From an uncultured Beijerinckiaceae bacterium (GTDB lineage: Bacteria; Pseudomonadota; Alphaproteobacteria; Rhizobiales; Beijerinckiaceae), in assembly GCA_937863205.1 (NCBI GenBank), contig CALMGA010000576.1:1-10501 (forward strand): a DNA stretch of 10,501 bases, in the 5' to 3' direction. The notes under the pieces are model-generated. The model was not told the DNA's origin. It saw nothing but the letters and a program-made list of their open reading frames with translations, and did not search any database. The translations under genes and the position numbers were made by a program. Positions 1-6,040 of the stretch are shown here, piece after piece (position 1 is the first letter of the stretch; every line of letters starts with the position of its first letter).

Positions 1-36
1 CGCCGAACGCTCGTAATCGATCGGCGTTCGCGACAT
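1..36 (-). CDS. possible 5' end of an unidentified gene, cut by window edge
   Basis: On the minus strand, 15 bases after the endonuclease III stop codon, an ATG at 36-34 opens a frame reading MSRTPIDYERSA to the window edge. Codons end mostly in G or C, as in the neighbouring genes. No strong Shine-Dalgarno sequence precedes it. Twelve residues are too few to name a family. It could be the second gene of an operon led by the endonuclease III gene, or a chance frame. Confidence 0.3.
   Translation of the reverse strand, partial: MSRTPIDYERSA
4..30. repeat. 7-bp inverted repeat near the left edge
   Basis: CGAACGC (4-10) and GCGTTCG (24-30) are perfect inverted copies separated by 13 bases. It lies just past the end of the endonuclease III gene. 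There is no T-run, and it falls inside the possible downstream gene start, so a terminator role is weak. It may be coincidence. Confidence 0.2.
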
Positions 37-51
37 GTTCGCCGCCGACAA

Positions 52-774
52 CTAGACGTTTCGCGCCCGCCCGGTGGGACACTGGTCGAGCAACCGGCAC
101 CGGCCGCAAGCGGGAGTGCGGAAGTGGCAGGTCTTCTGCCCGTGCAGCATCAGGAGCTCGTGATCGTCGTACAGGTCCTGTGCCGTATAATCGGCGGGCA
201 GCAGCGCTCGCAGGGCGTCGTGGGCCGGTCCGACGTCGACGTTGGATCCGATGAGCCCCAACCGCTGCGCGACACGATGGTGGTGACTGTCGACCGGCAA
301 CGCCGGCATGCGCAGCGTGGAAAAGGACAGCACGGCCGCGCTGGTCTTGGGCCCGACGCCCGGAATCGCGGCAAGCCAGGATCGCGCCGCCTCCGGTTCC
401 ATGTCGGCTAGGAAGTCGAGGGAAAGCGCGCCATGACGCTCGCGCACGTCGCGCAGTACCTGCCGGATGCGCGGCGCCTTGGCTTCGGGCCAGGTCACGC
501 CGTGGATCAGCGCTTCGATTTCGGCAAGGTCGGCGTCGATGACCTGCGCCCAGTCGGGAAAGCGAAGCCGCAAGGCTTTGAAGGCGCGGCCCGAGTCCGC
601 GTTGCGGGTCCGGTGCGACAGAAGCGAGGAGACAAGCTCGCTCAAGGGATCGAGGTTGTGGAAGTAGGGGATCGGCAGCCCGAACTCCTGCCCAAGGCGC
701 CGGTGCACCTCCAGAGCCTTGATGCGCAGCTCATCCGTCGGCACGAACGCCGCGCGCCGAATTGTCGGTTTCAT
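52..774 (-). CDS. endonuclease III-family DNA glycosylase/AP lyase (HhH-GPD, 4Fe-4S), divergent subfamily
   Basis: Predicted 240-residue base-excision-repair enzyme of the HhH-GPD superfamily, expected to remove damaged pyrimidines and nick the abasic site. Seen: the helix-hairpin-helix IPGVGPKTSAAV (137-148) with the Schiff-base lysine at K143. VDSHHHRV follows with the catalytic aspartate at D162. A complete C-terminal iron-sulfur ligand set is C216-x6-C223-x2-C226-x5-C232. Odd: where E. coli Nth has LSAQATD with the DNA-wedging Gln, this protein has LLSHRTRNAD (51-60), so it belongs to a divergent branch and its substrate range may differ. Start: ATG at 774 gives family-like length. ATGs at 822 and 966 stay open but add only Arg/Pro-rich low-complexity sequence, and none has a clear ribosome-binding site. 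No close operon partner is seen upstream. The fold is confident; exact substrate is not. Confidence 0.88.
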   Translation of the reverse strand: MKPTIRRAAFVPTDELRIKALEVHRRLGQEFGLPIPYFHNLDPLSELVSSLLSHRTRNADSGRAFKALRLRFPDWAQVIDADLAEIEALIHGVTWPEAKAPRIRQVLRDVRERHGALSLDFLADMEPEAARSWLAAIPGVGPKTSAAVLSFSTLRMPALPVDSHHHRVAQRLGLIGSNVDVGPAHDALRALLPADYTAQDLYDDHELLMLHGQKTCHFRTPACGRCRLLDQCPTGRARNV

Positions 775-1155
775 CCGCGCGGTTGGGGCAATCGGCGAAG
801 CGGCTTGGGGCAGGTGCGGCATGGCCGAAGAATCGGCCGGACCGTGCCCGGTTCCGCCCCGCGACTCCGCGACCCGCCTCGGTGCGCGGGCGCGCTTCTC
901 GGTCCGACGCTCTCGCGTCAGGCGGTGCGGCGAGCGCGGGCTCGCTGCCTTGCGCGGGCACGGCATTCATGCGCGCAAGCCCCACAAATTCCTTCCCTCT
1001 CCCAGGTGAGGGTGCGCTACGGCCGGCCCGACGATGGAGGCGGCCTGATCCGTCTGCCGCTGGATGCGATCACCGCCGCCGCCGAGCAGGAACGGTTGGT
1101 CGAGGCGCTATCGGCTGCCACCGGGGAGGGAGCGGCATTCGCGTGGGCTGCGCCC
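775..1155. other. intergenic region upstream of the endonuclease III gene; no convincing gene
   Basis: These 381 bases lie between the endonuclease III start and the mutarotase stop, both on the minus strand. They hold a small perfect hairpin (GGCCGA-AGAA-TCGGCC, 823-838), and a decayed-looking CCCTCTCCC...GGTGAGGGTGCGC motif around 995-1015 of the kind common between alphaproteobacterial genes. From about 1013 to 1155 the plus strand has a codon-like GC-rich frame without its own stop; it runs on antisense through the mutarotase gene, so it is not called as a gene. The promoter for the endonuclease gene should lie here, but I cannot pick out clear -35/-10 boxes. Confidence 0.6.
823..838. repeat. 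small perfect hairpin, 6-bp stem and 4-base loop
   Basis: GGCCGA (823-828) and TCGGCC (833-838) flank AGAA. On the minus strand it would lie about 50 bases upstream of the chosen endonuclease III start, directly before an alternative ATG at 822. It could be a 5' leader hairpin, but short GC stems are common at this base composition. Confidence 0.25.
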
Positions 1156-2196
1156 TCAGGCGGTGGTGAAGCGGGTTGCGACGGTCGCGTGAAAGCGCTC
1201 GCCCGGGCGCAGCACGGTCGAGGGGAAGTCCGGGTGATTGGGCGCGTCGGGAAAGGCCTGCGCTTCCAGCGCGAGGCCGGCGGTCATGCGGTAGGTGCCG
1301 CCGAAGCCGATCAGCGAGCCGTCGAGGCTGTTGCCGGTGTACACCTGCAACCCGTCGCGATCGGTGTGCACCTCCATCACCCGCCCGCTCGCCTCGTGGG
1401 TGAGGCGCGCCGCGAGGCGCAGCGTGCCCGGCTCGCCGTCGAGCAGGAAGCAATGATCGTAGCCGCGCGCGAAGAGGAGCTGCGGATCGGTGCCGCGGAT
1501 GCGCGGCCCGAGCAGGGCCGGCGTGCGGAAATCGAAGGCGGTGCCGGCGACGGGTCGGCGTTCGCCGGTCGGGATCTGCTGCGCGTCGGTCGGCAAGTAT
1601 CGACTGGCCGGCACTTCGAGGAAATGGTCGCACACGTCCAGCGCCGCCGCGCCGGCAAGATTGAAATAAGGATGCGAACTGAGGTTGACCGGACAGGGCT
1701 CGCTGACGGTGGCCTCCAGGGTCAGGCGCAGCGTGTCGCCATCCAGGGTGTAGGTTGCCGTCGCCGTGAGTTCGCCGGGAAAGCCCTGGTCGCCGGCCGG
1801 ACTGGTCAGGGTGAAGCGGATCGAGCGGCCGTCGCGGTCGGCCACGCGCCAGAACTGCTTGGCCATCGCCTGCTTGCCGCCGTGCAGGGTGTTGGCGCCA
1901 TCGTTGATGGAAAGCCGGTAGGATTTGCCGTCGAGGGTGAAGTGGCCGCCGGCGATGCGGTTGGCGTAGCGTCCGAGCGTGGCGCCGAACGAGCCGGCCT
2001 TGAGGATCATGTCGAGACGGTCGAAGCCGAGCAGGACATGGTCGCATCGGCCGTCGCGGTCGGGCGCCTCGATCGACAGCAGCCGCGCGCCGTAATTCGT
2101 CAGCCCAACGGCGAGATGCTCGTTGCGCAGGCGCAGCAAGCCCACGGTCGAGCCGTCCGGCGCCGCACCGAAGATGTCGTCGAACTCATCCGCCAT
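1156..2196 (-). CDS. galM: aldose 1-epimerase (galactose mutarotase)
   Basis: A 346-residue cytoplasmic enzyme that interconverts alpha and beta anomers of galactose, glucose and related sugars, feeding the Leloir pathway or general sugar use. Family residues are visible in order: GRYANRI (75-81), NDGANTLHGG (98-107, substrate-binding H105), SSHPYFNL (173-180, catalytic acid H175), GYDHCF (245-250, substrate-binding D247) and LALEAQAFPDAPNHPDF (308-324, catalytic base E311). Length matches the family. The start is ATG at 2196, with GGAG six bases upstream (2203-2206). A TTG at 2217 could add seven residues but has no better signal. A possible -10 hexamer TCTAAT lies at 2222-2217 on the minus strand, without a convincing -35. 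No other sugar gene is adjacent, so the physiological sugar is unknown. Family assignment is confident. Confidence 0.95.
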   Translation of the reverse strand: MADEFDDIFGAAPDGSTVGLLRLRNEHLAVGLTNYGARLLSIEAPDRDGRCDHVLLGFDRLDMILKAGSFGATLGRYANRIAGGHFTLDGKSYRLSINDGANTLHGGKQAMAKQFWRVADRDGRSIRFTLTSPAGDQGFPGELTATATYTLDGDTLRLTLEATVSEPCPVNLSSHPYFNLAGAAALDVCDHFLEVPASRYLPTDAQQIPTGERRPVAGTAFDFRTPALLGPRIRGTDPQLLFARGYDHCFLLDGEPGTLRLAARLTHEASGRVMEVHTDRDGLQVYTGNSLDGSLIGFGGTYRMTAGLALEAQAFPDAPNHPDFPSTVLRPGERFHATVATRFTTA

Positions 2197-2359
2197 CAGG
2201 CACTCCGTTCCCGGCAATTAGATCGTGGCCTCGTCGCCCGCGCCATGCCCGCAGGCCGCTGAGCATCAAGGATGCCGGCGCGGCCGGCGATCTCGGCAGA
2301 TCCGGGCTGCGTCCCGGCAGGATCGCGCCATCGCCGCCGTTCAGCGCCGCCGGCCGATG

Positions 2360-2378
2360 ACGGCAGGATGGCTGCCGT
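2360..2378. repeat. perfect 7-bp stem-loop (left of a tandem pair)
   Basis: ACGGCAG (2360-2366) and CTGCCGT (2372-2378) flank GATGG. It abuts the next hairpin, sharing bases 2377-2378, so the two could be alternative structures. GACGG at 2359-2363 could also pair with CCGTC at 2407-2411, enclosing both. A role as terminator, leader structure or binding site is possible, but none is demonstrated. Confidence 0.4.
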
Positions 2379-2407
2379 AGGGAAGGCCACCTGAATGACC
2401 TTCCTAC
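2377..2407. repeat. bulged 9-bp stem-loop (right of a tandem pair)
   Basis: GTAGGGAAGG (2377-2386) pairs with CCTTCCTAC (2399-2407) with one bulged G and a 12-base loop. It is about 140 bases upstream of the secreted-protein start, in either transcript orientation within the divergent region. There is no T-run on either side, so a classical terminator is unlikely. Confidence 0.4.
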
Positions 2408-2465
2408 CGTCACGCGCCGGGTCGGGCAACGTGGCCGCATGAGCCCTGACGCTTCCCGACGGGGA

Positions 2466-2491
2466 ACGAACGGTCCCGCCCGCTTGTTCGT
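2466..2491. promoter_or_regulatory. candidate operator: ACGAAC-N14-GTTCGT inverted repeat
   Basis: ACGAAC (2466-2471) and its inverted copy GTTCGT (2486-2491) are separated by 14 bases, so half-sites are two helical turns apart, as for a dimeric repressor. It ends 54 bases before the ATG of the secreted-protein gene, where a promoter would be expected. No regulator gene lies nearby. Six-base half-sites can arise by chance, so confidence is low. Confidence 0.2.
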
Positions 2492-2545
2492 AGTGCATCA
2501 AGATCGTTGAACAGCCGAAGCGTTTCCGCACCGAGGAGAGGGTCG

Positions 2546-3028
2546 ATGAAATTCACCGCATCGCGTTGTACCGCCCGGCGTACCGGCACCCTCGGCGGCA
2601 CCGTCCTTCTCGCACTTCTGTCGGCGCTTCCCGCCTCGGCGGCGCCGCGCCAGCATCGCTTCAACGCCAGCGTCGGCTACGACCACGCCGCCCGTCGTGG
2701 AAGCGGCAACGGCCGCGAACTGGTCAGCGACGGGCCGGGGACCGGTTTCGGATTCTACCGGCTGCCGCAGCCTTACCGCGTCGCGGCGGCGATCCATCGC
2801 GACAGGCAGGCGGCGGCCGTGCGCCAGACGGTGATCACCGACGCGCTGACCAACGGCAACGGCGGCTACGGCTTCGCCCTGCCGGGCGACAGCGTGTACG
2901 GCTTCGGCAATCGGGCGAGCTACGGCGTCTTCAGCGGCTCGGACGGCTACGGCTCACCCTACTTCGCCGGCTATTACGGGCCCGGCGGCGGCACCGACCT
3001 CGGGCCGCTCGGCCGCACCTACAACTGA
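2546..3028 (+). CDS. small secreted Gly/Tyr-rich protein of unknown function
   Basis: A 160-residue protein I do not recognise. Seen: a basic N-terminus (MKFTASRCTARR), a hydrophobic core (roughly 15-29), and an Ala-Ser-Ala signal-peptidase I site predicting cleavage after A32. The mature part has a charged, Ala/Gln/Arg-containing middle (about 79-96). Residues 103-160 are rich in Gly and Tyr (GNGGYGF, YGFGNR, GYYGPGGG). No cysteine occurs after cleavage and no lipobox is seen, so a soluble periplasmic, surface or extracellular location is inferred. Start: ATG 2546 has a strong purine-rich ribosome-binding site (GGAGAGG, about 2534-2542). An in-frame upstream start at 2507 would bury the signal peptide and is disfavoured. 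It is monocistronic: divergent from galM and convergent with miaA. The long upstream region suggests its own regulation. Confidence 0.78.
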   Translation: MKFTASRCTARRTGTLGGTVLLALLSALPASAAPRQHRFNASVGYDHAARRGSGNGRELVSDGPGTGFGFYRLPQPYRVAAAIHRDRQAAAVRQTVITDALTNGNGGYGFALPGDSVYGFGNRASYGVFSGSDGYGSPYFAGYYGPGGGTDLGPLGRTYN

Positions 3029-3036
3029 GCAGATTC

Positions 3037-3054
3037 GCGTTGGCAGGCCAACGC
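3037..3054. terminator. GC-rich hairpin after the secreted-protein gene, probable terminator
   Basis: GCGTTGG (3037-3043) and CCAACGC (3048-3054) form a perfect 7-bp stem with a CAGG loop, beginning 8 bases after the TGA of the secreted-protein gene. No clear T-run follows (TTCACCTGTTC), so it may be a weak or Rho-assisted terminator. It may also act on leftward transcripts from miaA. Confidence 0.5.
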
Positions 3055-3081
3055 TTCACCTGTTCAGTCCCTTGCCAAGCC

Positions 3082-3126
3082 GCAGGTTTGGATCGCGTAA
3101 CTGCGGGGCGCTTTTGTGAAACCTGC
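3082..3126 (-). terminator. inverted repeat abutting the miaA stop codon, possible terminator or 3' RNA structure
   Basis: On the minus strand GCAGGTTT starts at the very base after the miaA TAA and is matched perfectly by AAACCTGC, an 8-bp stem closing a 29-base loop. The loop holds GC-rich patches that could pair further. No T-run follows the distal arm, so intrinsic termination is uncertain. Its position next to the stop suggests a 3'-end structure for the miaA mRNA. Confidence 0.35.
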
Positions 3127-4062
3127 TTAGGTCCGCCGCATCGAGGACGCGTGTTGCAGCCAAGCTTCCGCCTGCTCCGGCGGCATCGGTTGGAAGCCGG
3201 CGAGCTGATGGCGGGCGAAGGTTTCCTGCCGCTTGGCGTAGCGGCGGATTTCGCTCTTGGCCAAGGCTACCGCTTCATCGAGCCCGATGTCGCCGCGCAG
3301 GTGTCGCAGCAAATGCGGGACGCCGAGCGCGCGCATCACCGGCAGCGCAGGGTCGAGGCGCCGTGCGGCAAGCCTGCCGACCTCGGCCAACGCACCCTCG
3401 GCCATCATCGCGTCGAATCGCTGGTCCAGCCTCGCCCGCAGCACCGGCCGTTCCGGCGCCAGCACCACCGCCGGGCAGCGGGCGAGGTCGAGCAGCGGCG
3501 CTTCGCGCACGTCGTGGAACGAGGCGAGGCTGCGCCCGGTGGCGGCATGAACCTCCAGGGCGCGGATGATGCGCTGGGGATCGCTCGGCCGCAGCCGTTG
3601 CGCGGTGACGGGGTCTCGCTCGGCGAGGGCGGCATGGAGGGCCTTCGGCGACCGGCCCTGCGCCGCGGCACGAACGTCCGCGCGGATGCCGGGGGGAACA
3701 GCGGGGATCGCCGAGAGGCCGTGAACCAGCGCCTTGAGGTAGAGTCCCGTCCCGCCGACCACGATCGGCACCCGGCCGGCTTCGCGAACGTCTTCCAGCA
3801 CGCGGCCGGCATCGGCCAGCCAGCGGCTGACCGAATGGGCCGTCGCACCGTCAACCGTGCCGAACAGGGCGTGGCGCGCGCGCGCCAGGTCCGCCTCGCT
3901 CGGGCGGGCCGTCAGGATGCGCAGGTCCGCGTAGACCTGCATGGAATCGGCGTTCACCACCACTCCATCGATGCGCTCGGCCAAGGCGATGGCCAGGGCC
4001 GACTTGCCGCTCGCGCTCGGCCCTGCGATGAGGAAGGCGTCCGGCCGATCGACGCGGCTCAC
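3127..4062 (-). CDS. miaA: tRNA dimethylallyltransferase (tRNA delta(2)-isopentenylpyrophosphate transferase)
   Basis: A 311-residue cytoplasmic enzyme that transfers the dimethylallyl group of DMAPP to N6 of A37 in tRNAs reading UNN codons. Seen: P-loop GPSASGKS (14-21), NADSMQVY (37-44) with D39, GGTGLYLKAL (103-112), QRIIRALEV (163-171) and the C-terminal RRYAKRQETFARHQ (273-286). Length is typical. Start: this frame has no ATG near the P-loop. GTG at 4062, with AGGGAG nine bases upstream (4072-4077), gives the standard N-terminus MSRVDRPDAFLIAGPS. The frame stays open upstream but would run antisense into serB. The gene is head-to-head with serB, with only 35 bases between start codons, an arrangement I associate with alphaproteobacteria. 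Confidence is high for function, good for start. Confidence 0.96.
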   Translation of the reverse strand: MSRVDRPDAFLIAGPSASGKSALAIALAERIDGVVVNADSMQVYADLRILTARPSEADLARARHALFGTVDGATAHSVSRWLADAGRVLEDVREAGRVPIVVGGTGLYLKALVHGLSAIPAVPPGIRADVRAAAQGRSPKALHAALAERDPVTAQRLRPSDPQRIIRALEVHAATGRSLASFHDVREAPLLDLARCPAVVLAPERPVLRARLDQRFDAMMAEGALAEVGRLAARRLDPALPVMRALGVPHLLRHLRGDIGLDEAVALAKSEIRRYAKRQETFARHQLAGFQPMPPEQAEAWLQHASSMRRT

Positions 4063-4071
4063 CTGCGTGCT

Positions 4072-4077
4072 CTCCCT
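4072..4077 (-). promoter_or_regulatory. ribosome-binding site deciding the miaA GTG start
   Basis: AGGGAG on the minus strand, nine bases upstream of the GTG at 4062-4060. It supports the GTG over any upstream start, since no ATG in the right frame gives a sensible MiaA N-terminus. Confidence 0.6.
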
Positions 4078-4097
4078 GCTGGTTCTGCTGATCGGCC

Positions 4098-4982
4098 ATG
4101 ACGCATGTGGCGACCTTGGTGACACCCGCCGTCCTGACGCGGTGGCATCTCGACCAAGTCGCGGCGGTCCTTCCCGGCGCCGGCACGGCGCGGTGGCTTT
4201 CCTCCGGCGTCGCGGCCGACATCCCCTTCGCACCCCCGCCCCGCTCCGGCAACCCGCGCTGGAGCGAGGCGGCGCGCCGTGTGCTCGGCGACGATCCGAT
4301 CGACGTGGTGGTGCAGCCGGCGACCGGGCGGCGCAGGCGCCTGCTCGTTGCCGACATGGATGCGACGATCATCGCCGGGGAAAGCATCGATGAACTCGGG
4401 CGGGCGTCCGGCCGGGCGGCGGAGGTGGCCGAGCTGACCCGGCGCTCCGTGCGCGGCGAGGCCGGCTTCGAGCAATCCTTGCGCGAGCGCGTCGCCCAGC
4501 TCGCCGGCCTCGCCTTGGAGGATGCCGAGCGTGTCGCCGGGCGGCTGACGCTTAATCCCGGCGCGGCGACGCTGGTCGCCACCATGCGGGCCAACGGCGC
4601 CACAACCGTGCTCGCCTCGGGCGGCTTCACCCTGTTCACCGCCCGGGTCGCCGAGGAAGTCGGGTTCGACCGGCATCACGGCAACGTGCTGGAGGTGGCC
4701 GAAGGCCGGCTCACCGGACGGGTGCGCGAGCCGATCCTCGGTCGCGCGGCGAAGGCCGACATCCTGCGCCGCACGTGCGAGGAGATGGGACTGACGATCG
4801 CCGACACGCTGGCCGTCGGCGACGGGGCGAACGATCTCGCCATGCTGGAGGAAGCCGGGCTCGGCGTCGCCTTCGCCGCCACGCCGGCGGTGGCTGCGGT
4901 CGCCCGTGCCAGGATCGACCATTGCGACCTCACCGCGCTGCTCTACCTTCAAGGCTACGAGGCCGCGGACTTCGTGGGATGA
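4098..4982 (+). CDS. serB: phosphoserine phosphatase
   Basis: A 294-residue HAD-superfamily enzyme hydrolysing O-phospho-L-serine to serine, the last step of the phosphorylated serine pathway. Seen: motif I DMDAT (86-90, nucleophile D86 and acid D88), the downstream acidic E95 and the substrate-loop RSVRGEAGFEQSLRERV (116-132). Motif II is ASGGF (173-177), the motif III lysine K219 is in AKADIL, and motif IV is VGDGANDLAML (240-250) with D242 and D246. An N-terminal domain of about 80 residues precedes the core, as in many proteobacterial SerB proteins. Odd: motif I usually reads DxDST; here Ser is Ala. The start ATG has no strong ribosome-binding site. It is first in a coupled operon: its TGA overlaps the next gene's ATG (ATGA). 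Promoter elements must lie in or beside the 35-base gap shared with miaA. Confidence 0.93.
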   Translation: MTHVATLVTPAVLTRWHLDQVAAVLPGAGTARWLSSGVAADIPFAPPPRSGNPRWSEAARRVLGDDPIDVVVQPATGRRRRLLVADMDATIIAGESIDELGRASGRAAEVAELTRRSVRGEAGFEQSLRERVAQLAGLALEDAERVAGRLTLNPGAATLVATMRANGATTVLASGGFTLFTARVAEEVGFDRHHGNVLEVAEGRLTGRVREPILGRAAKADILRRTCEEMGLTIADTLAVGDGANDLAMLEEAGLGVAFAATPAVAAVARARIDHCDLTALLYLQGYEAADFVG

Positions 4983-6040
4983 CGATGCCGTCGCGCAACT
5001 GCCTCGCCGATGTCGCCGGCCTCCGCATCGGTCAGGCCGGGGATGCGCGCATCGGCAGCGGCGTCACCGTCGTGATCTTCGACGAGCCCTGCGTCGCCTC
5101 GGTGGCGGTCGGCGGCGGCGCTCCCGGCCTGCGCGACGCGGCGCTGCTCGAACCCGGCATGAGCGTGGAACGGGTCGACGCCCTGGTCCTGTCCGGCGGG
5201 TCGGCCTTCGGCCTCGATGCGCCGGGCGGCGTCCAGGCCGTGCTGCGGCGGCAGGGCAGGGGCTTCGCCGTGGGCGAAGCGCGGGTACCGATCGTACCCG
5301 GCGCGATCCTGTTCGACCTCGGCAACGGCGGCGACAAGGCGTGGGGGTGCGAGCCGGTGTATTGGCACCTCGGCCGCGCGGCGGCGGAGGCGGCGGTCGC
5401 CGGACAGGCTGTGGTGCTGGGCAGCGTCGGCGCCGGGCTCGGCGCCACCACCGCCACCGCCAAGGGCGGCCTCGGCAGCGCCAGCGCGGCGACCCTCGGC
5501 GGCTTCATCGTCGGCGCCCTGGTCGCCGTCAACGCGCTGGGCTCGGCCACGGTCGGCGACACGCCGCATTTCTGGGCCGCACCCTTCGAGCGCCGGTGGA
5601 CATCGGGCGGCGAGTTCGGCGGCCTGGGCTGGCCGTCCCGCTGGCCGGACGATGCCCTCGACCTTCGCGTCAAGGGCTCCCAGCCGCCGGGCAACACGCC
5701 GCTCAACACGACGGTCGCCGTCGTCGCCACCGATGCGCGCCTGAGCCGGGTCGAGGCCAAGCGCGTCGCCGTGATGGCGCAGGACGGGCTCGCCCGCGCC
5801 CTGCGGCCGTGCCACGCCGCGATGGATGGCGATACGGTGTTCGCCGCCGCGACCGCACGGGTCGCGCGCCAGCCCGAGGTGGGCGACGTGCTGGCGATCG
5901 GCTCGCTGGCCGCCGACTGCCTCGCCCGCGCCATCGCCCGCGCGGTTTACGAGGCGACCGCGCTGCCCTTCCCCGGTGCGCTGCCGAGCTGGCGCGACCG
6001 CTTTGCCGGGCAAGCCGGTCGGGGATCGGGTGGCGCGTGA
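4979..6040 (+). CDS. P1 family peptidase (DmpA/NylC type, peptidase family S58)
   Basis: A 353-residue member of the DmpA/NylC/BapA group, N-terminal-nucleophile hydrolases that self-cleave into two chains; known members are aminopeptidases, beta-peptidases or nylon-oligomer hydrolases. Seen: VGGGAPGLRD (44-53), LSGGSAFGLDA (71-81), GAILFDLGNGG (108-118), GSVGAGLGAT (148-157) with K162 shortly after, VAVNALGS (182-189), and the likely processing site PLN-TTVAVV. Autolysis between N243 and T244 would free T244 as nucleophile (inferred by family analogy). No signal peptide is seen, so it is probably cytoplasmic. The start ATG overlaps the serB stop (ATGA); a second in-frame ATG lies two codons on. 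Its own stop overlaps the next GTG (GTGA). Substrate is unknown; linkage to serB does not itself reveal it. Confidence 0.9.
   Translation: MTMPSRNCLADVAGLRIGQAGDARIGSGVTVVIFDEPCVASVAVGGGAPGLRDAALLEPGMSVERVDALVLSGGSAFGLDAPGGVQAVLRRQGRGFAVGEARVPIVPGAILFDLGNGGDKAWGCEPVYWHLGRAAAEAAVAGQAVVLGSVGAGLGATTATAKGGLGSASAATLGGFIVGALVAVNALGSATVGDTPHFWAAPFERRWTSGGEFGGLGWPSRWPDDALDLRVKGSQPPGNTPLNTTVAVVATDARLSRVEAKRVAVMAQDGLARALRPCHAAMDGDTVFAAATARVARQPEVGDVLAIGSLAADCLARAIARAVYEATALPFPGALPSWRDRFAGQAGRGSGGA

Larger units (their letters stand above)
2197..2545. other. divergent intergenic region rich in inverted repeats
   Basis: A 349-base gap between galM (leftward) and the secreted-protein gene (rightward). 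No credible gene is seen on either strand; the open frames here are compositionally like shadows. It contains a CCGGG/CCCGG hairpin (2302-2317), an ACGGCAG/CTGCCGT hairpin (2360-2378), an adjoining bulged hairpin (2377-2407), a 9-base direct repeat CGGCAGGAT (2315-2323 and 2361-2369), and an ACGAAC/GTTCGT inverted repeat (2466-2491). Promoters for both flanking genes are expected here, but I find no strong sigma-70 match apart from the weak galM -10 noted there. Confidence 0.6.

Noticed and set aside
433..2262. A 609-codon open frame on the plus strand
   Set aside because: It is antisense to galM and the endonuclease gene. Its translation is Arg/Gly/Ala-rich with no family motifs, while the opposite strand shows complete catalytic motifs.
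2196..2531. A 111-codon minus-strand frame ending at the galM start
   Set aside because: No motif, no ribosome-binding site of note, and codon pattern unlike neighbours. The region is better explained as an intergenic space with hairpins.
2566..4101. A 511-codon open frame on the plus strand
   Set aside because: It overlaps the secreted-protein gene in another frame and is antisense to miaA. It exists because the high GC content makes stop codons rare.
4059..4952. Minus-strand frame of 297 codons opposite serB
   Set aside because: It mirrors serB codon bias and has no recognisable domain, whereas serB shows all HAD motifs.
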